Positions 59,318 through 64,000 of a stretch of 64,000 bases of DNA are shown one piece after another. This DNA is from an uncultured Oscillospiraceae bacterium (GTDB lineage: Bacteria > Bacillota > Clostridia > Oscillospirales > Acutalibacteraceae). The notes beneath the pieces were generated by a model. It searched no databases. It worked only from the letters and a program-made list of their open reading frames with translations, and had not been told where the DNA came from. Every line of letters begins with the position of its first letter. The stretch's first letter is position 1. The translations under genes and the position numbers were made by a program. The stretch lies in the NCBI GenBank assembly GCA_900541905.1, contig UQLQ01000007.1:1-64000 (forward strand), in the 5' to 3' direction.

Positions 59318-59684
59318 TATCATTTTTACCAACTGTTTCTGGCTACAGAATGGAACTGCTTTTATATATTCAGCTTTAAAAAAATAAAAAATAAAATCTA
59401 TAATCCTTCCATATTGTGCCTTTTCTCGGTCTAATACTACCACATAATTTTTGAATAAAGTTGTTTGTAGATACACTACTTTATGTTTTCATACTAATTT
59501 TTTACATATTTTGCAACCTCTATGAATGTTTTATATCTATTTATTAACACAGATTTGATATTCTTCTCTTTTATAGGTACATTCTGCAACTATCATGAAC
59601 GTTTATATTTTCTTTTTTCTCACATTATATATACTATGTTTCCTTTTTTGTTGCAAAAACAACAGAAAAAATATGGATATGGTG

Positions 59685-59700
59685 TTATGATTTATCATAA
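59685..59700. promoter_or_regulatory. Palindromic operator-like dyad
   Basis: Perfect 16-nt palindrome TTATGAT-TT-ATCATAA, 100 nt upstream of the first gene of the unknown-hemerythrin pair. It resembles Fur/PerR-type boxes in composition, but its spacing (7-2-7) differs from the 7-1-7 consensus. Regulator unknown. Confidence 0.4.
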
Positions 59701-59799
59701 TACAAATTATGAATACTACCATGTATAAAATATATACAAAGATGTCATCAAAAAGAAAAAGACGATAACTATAAGAACATTCCGGAGTGTGATGAAAAA

Positions 59800-60405
59800 A
59801 TGAGTAAAAACTTAGGACCAATTCACTTTTGGCTATATCGTAAAATTATGATTCAACAATCTTTCACCAATCAACTTTCCTGCGAATTACTCGATTTGGA
59901 GCATAAGAAAAAACTGAATACCATGCTGGACCAAACAGTGGGTACGATACCGCAAGAAAGCTTAGAAGAGCAGATTGATACAATGAATATTCACGGCTGG
60001 CTTCAAGATAAAATTAGAATTGCAGAAGTCAGACTGGGGTATGTAGTGGAAGAAATAAAGAAAACAACCGGTTCCCTTGTCAAAGCACAGCAAATTGCAT
60101 TGGAATTTGGCAGAAGTTTATGTGAAAGCAATTCTTTAACCCCGGAAGAAGGCTATAAACTGATTGAGGATAATCTTCTAAGCGGAATGCCTTGTGACAG
60201 AGTAAATGTTATTTTGGAACATGACGAAAATCACCTGAAATACCAACAATCAATAGAAATTCATGACAAATTTTGGAGTCAGGCTGATGCGGATATCAAA
60301 GATTATTATCTTCTAAGAAATAAGATAATAGAAGGAATGCTTTCAAAATGCGGGCTAACATTTTCCGTTTTCAATAACGAGATATACGAAATCAATGTAT
60401 CGTGA
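59800..60405 (+). CDS. Unknown protein next to a hemerythrin gene
   Basis: A 201-residue, mostly helical, soluble protein with no transmembrane segment or cofactor motif that I recognise. Distinctive segments: NLGPIHFWLYRKIMIQ at the start, MNIHGWLQDKIRIAEVRLGY in the middle and a C-terminal domain after about 140 (HDENHLKYQQSIEIHDKFW). GGAG precedes the ATG by 12 nt. The start motif GPIHxWLY recurs, from memory, in clostridial proteins near hemerythrin or redox genes. It ends 59 nt before the hemerythrin gene, so one transcript is likely. Confidence 0.6.
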   Translation: MSKNLGPIHFWLYRKIMIQQSFTNQLSCELLDLEHKKKLNTMLDQTVGTIPQESLEEQIDTMNIHGWLQDKIRIAEVRLGYVVEEIKKTTGSLVKAQQIALEFGRSLCESNSLTPEEGYKLIEDNLLSGMPCDRVNVILEHDENHLKYQQSIEIHDKFWSQADADIKDYYLLRNKIIEGMLSKCGLTFSVFNNEIYEINVS

Positions 60406-60464
60406 TTCTTTACTTTAAAACGACGTTAAACACGAAACTTTGTATCATAAATAGGAGAATGAAA

Positions 60465-61019
60465 ATGTACGGAATCGAAATTTTACTGGAAGAGCATAAA
60501 AATATTTTAAAATTTGTCAATTTCACACGAGAAGAATGCAAAAAAATATTAAACGGTGCAGATATTGACGTAACATTATTCAAAGAATGCGTTAGCTTTG
60601 GAAAAAATTATGCCGATCATCACCATCATGTAAAAGAAGAAGAAATCCTTTTCAAAAAAATGACTGAGCATTTAGGAAAGACAGCAGAAACGATTATAAA
60701 AAACGGTATGCTTGTGGAACATGACCTTGGAAGACTTTATATCAGCGAACTGGAAACTGCTCTGAATCGATACGAAACAAAAAAAGATGATGATTCAAAA
60801 CTGGATATTATCTCATATATGACAGCCTATGGACACCTGCTTAACAGGCATATAGACAAAGAAAATAATGCTGTTTATACATTTGCTGAAAGACAGTTAA
60901 ACGTCCAACTGAAAGAAGAAGTTGACAAAGAAACAAAAGCATTTGACGAAACTCAAGAGGAAATTGCCTTAAAAGAAAAAGCGCTTGCATGGCTGAATAC
61001 CAAAACAGCTGTTTCCTGA
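60465..61019 (+). CDS. Hemerythrin-like diiron protein
   Basis: A 184-residue four-helix-bundle protein with metal-ligand candidates in order: LLEEHKNI, YADHHHHVKEEEILF, LVEHDLGR, and LLNRHIDKENN. This spacing fits the hemerythrin/HHE family, which binds oxygen, NO or iron in a diiron site and is frequent in anaerobes facing oxidative or nitrosative stress. The C-terminal 35 residues are an acidic/basic helix. AGGAG lies 7 nt before the ATG at 60465; the open frame starts earlier without a ribosome site. Confidence 0.88.
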   Translation: MYGIEILLEEHKNILKFVNFTREECKKILNGADIDVTLFKECVSFGKNYADHHHHVKEEEILFKKMTEHLGKTAETIIKNGMLVEHDLGRLYISELETALNRYETKKDDDSKLDIISYMTAYGHLLNRHIDKENNAVYTFAERQLNVQLKEEVDKETKAFDETQEEIALKEKALAWLNTKTAVS

Positions 61020-61115
61020 GGAATTTTCAAGCTAATGTTTATACAACAAATTTCAAATAGTTTTATTAGTTCAATACACATTTTCATAAATTGAAATCTT
61101 TATATTTCTTCATAA

Positions 61116-61152
61116 AAACAGGGAGGTATTGTGAATAACTACCTCCCTGTTT
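61116..61152 (+). terminator. Terminator of the hemerythrin operon
   Basis: Perfect arms AAACAGGGAGGTA (61116-61128) and TACCTCCCTGTTT (61140-61152) with an 11-nt loop, followed by TTTT. Confidence 0.93.
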
Positions 61153-61232
61153 TTTCTACCAAAAAACTGTGTACTTTCTGCTGTATTAAAACGGAACATT
61201 TACTTTAAGTAATATTTCAGTTTTCATATTCT

Positions 61233-61559
61233 TTAACTATTTTTATCTACAGAATGGAATTGCTTCAAGTTGTTGGACTTTAAGCTGCGCTTTTCCAGTT
61301 CAGCATTAATATCCTCCACTGTTACATTTTGATGTACCATCAATACTGTCAAATGATATAACAAATCTGAAATTTCCATTACCAATTCATTGTGGTCATT
61401 ATTTTTTGCGGCAATCATTACTTCACTGCATTCCTCGCCGCATTTTTTTAAAATTTTATCCAAGCCTTTTTCAAATAAGTAATTGGTATAGGAACCTTCC
61501 GCATGGGCGTCTTTTCTCGTAATAATAGTATCGTACAACTCTTTCATAGGATTGCTCAT
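61233..61559 (-). CDS. hisE: Phosphoribosyl-ATP pyrophosphatase
   Basis: Second step of histidine synthesis; a 108-residue MazG-like all-helical enzyme. Motif SYTNYLFEKGLDKILKKCGE and EECSEVMIAAKN, with EISDLLYHLTVLMVHQ, hold the acidic metal-binding residues. The ATG at 61559 has AGAGGG 6 nt upstream; the frame is open to 61601. Last gene of the his operon. Confidence 0.96.
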   Translation of the reverse strand: MSNPMKELYDTIITRKDAHAEGSYTNYLFEKGLDKILKKCGEECSEVMIAAKNNDHNELVMEISDLLYHLTVLMVHQNVTVEDINAELEKRSLKSNNLKQFHSVDKNS

Positions 61560-61588
61560 AGATATCCCTCTTTTATGTGTTATAAATA

Positions 61589-61951
61589 TTATCGTTTCCA
61601 AATCTCATTGAAAAAACAAGTGTGAGAACCGGTATGGCAAGCAGCACCGATTTGTTCCACTTCTACCAACAATGTGTCATCATCGCAGTCTCCGTAAATA
61701 CGGATTACTTTTTGCAAATGTCCCGATGTAGCGCCTTTATTCCAAAGCTCTTGACGGGAACGGCTATAAAACCAAGTATAACCCGTTTCCAGCGTTTTTT
61801 GCAGTGATTCACGATTCATATATGCCAGCATCAACACTTCTTTGCTTCCTGTTTCCTGTACAACAGCAGGAATCAACTCTCCCTTTTGAAAAAAAGAGTC
61901 CAGAAAATCGGACTGTAATACAGCACCGTTTTGTGTCAAAATTTCTTTCAT
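61589..61951 (-). CDS. hisI: Phosphoribosyl-AMP cyclohydrolase
   Basis: Third step of histidine synthesis; 120 residues. Signatures: VLMLAYMNRESLQKTLETG, FYSRSRQELWNKGATSGH and the metal-binding DCDDDTLLVEVEQIGAACHTG. A separate gene from hisE, unlike the fused form of enterobacteria. The ATG at 61951 has GGGGAG upstream and overlaps the hisA stop (ATGA). Confidence 0.96.
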   Translation of the reverse strand: MKEILTQNGAVLQSDFLDSFFQKGELIPAVVQETGSKEVLMLAYMNRESLQKTLETGYTWFYSRSRQELWNKGATSGHLQKVIRIYGDCDDDTLLVEVEQIGAACHTGSHTCFFNEIWKR

Positions 61952-62673
61952 ATGGATTCTCCCCTTGCTGCGGATACGGCCTGGAATAAATTCAAGTCTC
62001 CTGTATACAGTGCTTTTCCGCAAATGGCGCCATATAGGTTCAGCGCTTTGAGCTGATAAATATCATCCAAATTGCTGACCCCACCACTTGCAATGATATT
62101 ACAGGAAACAGCACGGTTTAATTGGTCAAGCATCTCCAAATTTGGCCCCGTTAACGTTCCGTCACGTGAAATGTCAGTAAAGATAATGGTCTTTACCCCC
62201 ACCGCTTCCATCTCTTTGGCCAAAGTTATATAATCCACTTCCGATTGTTCTATCCAACCCTCTGCCGCTACTTTACCGTGCAGAGCATCAATTCCAACAG
62301 CAATTTTGTCTCCGTATTTGGCTACCGCTTCTTTGACAAGCTGAGGATTGCGCAGAGCCACAGAACCCAAGATGACACGAGAAACACCTTGCTCCAAATA
62401 AAATGCAATGGTTTCCATATTGCGGATACCTCCGCCGATTTCCACTTTTAAATCTGTATGAGCAAGCACGTCAAATATCAAACTGCTATTCACAGGTTTT
62501 GCATCCTTTGCTCCGTCCAAATCAACCATATGAATCCAGGAAGCGCCTGCATTTTGAAAGGATTTTGCAGTTTCCACCGCATCTTCCGCTACCTTATGTG
62601 CAGTTGCATAATCGCCCTTTACCAAACGGACACAAGTGCCGTCTTTGATATCAATTGCAGGAAAAATAATCAT
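61948..62673 (-). CDS. hisA: ProFAR isomerase HisA
   Basis: Isomerises ProFAR to PRFAR; a 241-residue TIM barrel. The start IIFPAIDIKDGTCVRLVKGD, GGGIRNMETI, VGIDALHGKVAAEGW and IASGGVSNLDDI are family signatures. The ATG at 62673 gives the normal start; the frame continues upstream into hisB. No hisH precedes it and no hisF follows it, unlike the usual order. Confidence 0.96.
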   Translation of the reverse strand: MIIFPAIDIKDGTCVRLVKGDYATAHKVAEDAVETAKSFQNAGASWIHMVDLDGAKDAKPVNSSLIFDVLAHTDLKVEIGGGIRNMETIAFYLEQGVSRVILGSVALRNPQLVKEAVAKYGDKIAVGIDALHGKVAAEGWIEQSEVDYITLAKEMEAVGVKTIIFTDISRDGTLTGPNLEMLDQLNRAVSCNIIASGGVSNLDDIYQLKALNLYGAICGKALYTGDLNLFQAVSAARGESI

Positions 62674-62693
62674 TCTGTTTGTTCCTTTCTGTA

Positions 62694-63269
62694 TTACAGT
62701 ACACCTTTGGTGGAAAGCACTTCTCCTCCGGTTTGTTTGCATGCCAAACGCATAGCATGTGCCACTGCTTTATAAATTGCTTCCACACAATGGTGGGTAT
62801 TTTTTCCATATTCCAGCTTCACATGCATGGTAATACCTGCGTTGGTTGCCAAAGCTCGGAAAAATTCTTCCGTCATACAACTGTCATAGCTTCCGACCTG
62901 CTCCTGTGCAAACTCTGCCTGAAATACCAAAAAAGGTCTGCCGCTGATGTCCAAAGAACAAAATGCCAAAGCTTCATCCATCGGAACATAAAAACTGCCG
63001 AAACGAGCAATACCACCTTTATCCTGCAATGCTTCCTGAAAGGCTTTTCCCAGCACAATGCCTGTGTCTTCTATGGTATGGTGGCAATCTACATGCAAAT
63101 CGCCCTTCACTTGTAGCTGTAACCCAAACCCGCCGTGTACGGCAAATGCGGTTAACATGTGGTCAAAAAAACCGATTCCCGTATCAACAGATACACCACC
63201 GCCGTCCAAACACAGCGAAAGATGAATATCTGTTTCTTTTGTTACGCGATTTTGCGTGGAAGACCGCAT
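62694..63269 (-). CDS. hisB: Imidazoleglycerol-phosphate dehydratase
   Basis: A 191-residue manganese enzyme. Signatures: GIGFFDHMLTAFAVHGGFGL, DCHHTIEDTGIVLGKAF, MDEALAFCSLDISGRPFLVF and GKNTHHCVEAIYKAVAHAMR, which carry the metal-binding His repeats. It is the short, monofunctional form. GGGGCGG precedes the ATG, and it begins 1-2 nt after the hisC stop. Confidence 0.97.
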   Translation of the reverse strand: MRSSTQNRVTKETDIHLSLCLDGGGVSVDTGIGFFDHMLTAFAVHGGFGLQLQVKGDLHVDCHHTIEDTGIVLGKAFQEALQDKGGIARFGSFYVPMDEALAFCSLDISGRPFLVFQAEFAQEQVGSYDSCMTEEFFRALATNAGITMHVKLEYGKNTHHCVEAIYKAVAHAMRLACKQTGGEVLSTKGVL

Positions 63270-63270
63270 A

Positions 63271-64000
63271 TTAATCCGCCCCTTTCTCTGATAAGAATTG
63301 TGTGCATAACCGCACTACCGTTTCGTTTTCCTGTGGGCTGCCTGCGGTAATACGCAGATAATCCCCCATATAACGAATGGCAACGCTGTTATACAACAGA
63401 TAGTGATACAATTCCTTTGCATAAGGCGTACACACAAATACAAAGTTGGTACAACTGTGATATAAATACAAACTGTTCGGAAACTGCTGTTCCAGCTGTT
63501 TCATGGCATCGAACAGCTCTTTTTTTGCATATAAAAGCGTAATAATGGCTTTGTCAGTCATCTCTTTTTGATTTAACACCGCCGCGCCGAATGCCTGTGT
63601 CACCGTATTTACATTATAGGGAGATTTCACGGCACGAATGGCATTGGTCAGCGTTTGATTCGCTACGGCAAACCCCAAGCGAACCGCAGCCATACCAAAC
63701 GCTTTGGAACAAGTACGTAAAATAATCAGGTTATCATAGGATTCTGCTTCCTGTAAAAGCGACTGATCCCAAAAATCCATATACGCTTCGTCCAAAATTA
63801 CAAGAGCATTGACAGAACGAATCAAACGGCGTACTTCATCTTTGCAAAGTCCCAAAGAAGTCGGATTGCATGGATTGGAAAAAATAATCATGCGTACTTG
63901 CTGTTCATTGGCAGTTTCAATGACGTTATCTACATTTATGGTTAAGTCCTCATTTTTGGGAACTTCAATACACTCTGCTTCTACGATAGAAGTATAAAAG
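63271..64000 (-). CDS. hisC: Histidinol-phosphate aminotransferase (partial, cut by window end)
   Basis: PLP enzyme of the aminotransferase class I/II fold. Only the C-terminal 242 codons are inside the window; the reading frame runs off the right edge. Visible signatures: FSNPCNPTSLG, ILDEAYMDFWDQS, ILRTCSKAFGMAAVRLGFA with the PLP lysine, and the C-terminal VAIRYMGDYLRITAGSPQEN. An ATG at 63891 is internal, not the start. Upstream his genes presumably lie beyond base 64,000. Confidence 0.95.
   Translation of the reverse strand, partial: FYTSIVEAECIEVPKNEDLTINVDNVIETANEQQVRMIIFSNPCNPTSLGLCKDEVRRLIRSVNALVILDEAYMDFWDQSLLQEAESYDNLIILRTCSKAFGMAAVRLGFAVANQTLTNAIRAVKSPYNVNTVTQAFGAAVLNQKEMTDKAIITLLYAKKELFDAMKQLEQQFPNSLYLYHSCTNFVFVCTPYAKELYHYLLYNSVAIRYMGDYLRITAGSPQENETVVRLCTQFLSEKGAD

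Larger units (their letters stand above)
59146..59799. other. AT-rich intergenic region upstream of the hemerythrin operon
   Basis: About 650 nt with no believable gene; open frames on both strands are chance products of AT-rich sequence. It holds a hairpin at 59286-59317 and a perfect dyad at 59685-59700 close to the next gene. Nothing else could be assigned. Confidence 0.55.

Noticed and set aside
59685..59700. Reading the palindrome as a PerR or FNR box
   Set aside because: PerR/Fur boxes are 7-1-7 and FNR is TTGAT-N4-ATCAA; the site here is 7-2-7, so only a generic operator is claimed.
59522..59728. 68-codon plus-strand frame in AT-rich DNA
   Set aside because: Dominated by Phe, Ile and Tyr from base composition, no ribosome site, no recognisable motif.
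1..64000. tRNA, rRNA or transposase genes
   Set aside because: Scanned for typical T-loop, rRNA and DDE/tyrosine recombinase motifs and found none that stand up.

Overview
The window is a chromosomal segment of a spore-forming, Gram-positive anaerobe of the class Clostridia, probably within Oscillospirales (inference). Support for this: a complete spoIIIA operon (AA to AH) and yunB; an IspH-ribosomal protein S1 fusion; a cleavable L27 leader peptide with its Prp protease; TTG and GTG starts with strong AGGAGG sites; a Firmicute-type LexA box; and a lysine riboswitch. I see no rRNA or tRNA genes and no insertion sequence with a transposase.

Layout. 1-9,450: leader-proximal end of a type I-E CRISPR array followed by a complete minus-strand cas operon (cas3-cse1-cse2-cas7e-cas5e-cas6e-cas1-cas2), in which Cas2 carries a C-terminal DnaQ-like exonuclease. 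9,461-14,815: queA on the minus strand, then a plus-strand lysine-biosynthesis operon (asd-dapA-dapB and a stand-alone ACT-domain gene) behind a sigma-A promoter, L-box riboswitch and terminator. 15,095-25,826: minus-strand housekeeping genes (acetyltransferase, rlmH, yycJ, an orphan Imm70-like immunity gene, murA, a LysM/G5/M23 cell-wall hydrolase, luxS, an unknown gene, a pseudouridine synthase, ilvE, an RsmF-like methyltransferase). 25,904-26,062: a small plus-strand gene for an Asn/Gln-rich peptide. 26,176-33,807: yitT, mrnC, obg, rpmA-prp-rplU, ispA, xseB-xseA, a TsaD-like paralogue and nusB. 34,108-39,028: spoIIIA operon. 39,440-50,982: ligA, yunB, ispH-rpsA, two plsC genes, cmk, an HI0933-type flavoprotein, an RpiR regulator, a membrane protein, a DnaJ/TPR protein and a DUF5685 protein. 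51,184-58,025: an MBL hydrolase, the SOS-controlled uvrB-uvrA pair and radC. 58,186-61,019: a second pseudouridine synthase, an unknown gene and a hemerythrin-like gene. 61,233-64,000: the distal part of a histidine operon (hisC-hisB-hisA-hisI-hisE), with hisC cut by the window edge.

The most unusual non-coding signals are: (i) two copies of a dispersed intergenic element (33,890-34,035 and 56,800-57,032) that share a hairpin and each carry an outward sigma-A promoter, one aimed at nusB and one at uvrB; (ii) a terminator hairpin directly in front of the nusB ribosome binding site, with a complementary leader segment, which looks like a transcription attenuator; (iii) two perfect dyads in the very short CRISPR leader; (iv) a repeat- and hairpin-rich intergenic stretch at 48,586-48,844; and (v) an MBL-hydrolase gene whose best start codon is ATA. 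I found no convincing wholly new protein system. The strongest candidate for something undescribed is the promoter-carrying repeat together with the nusB attenuator.
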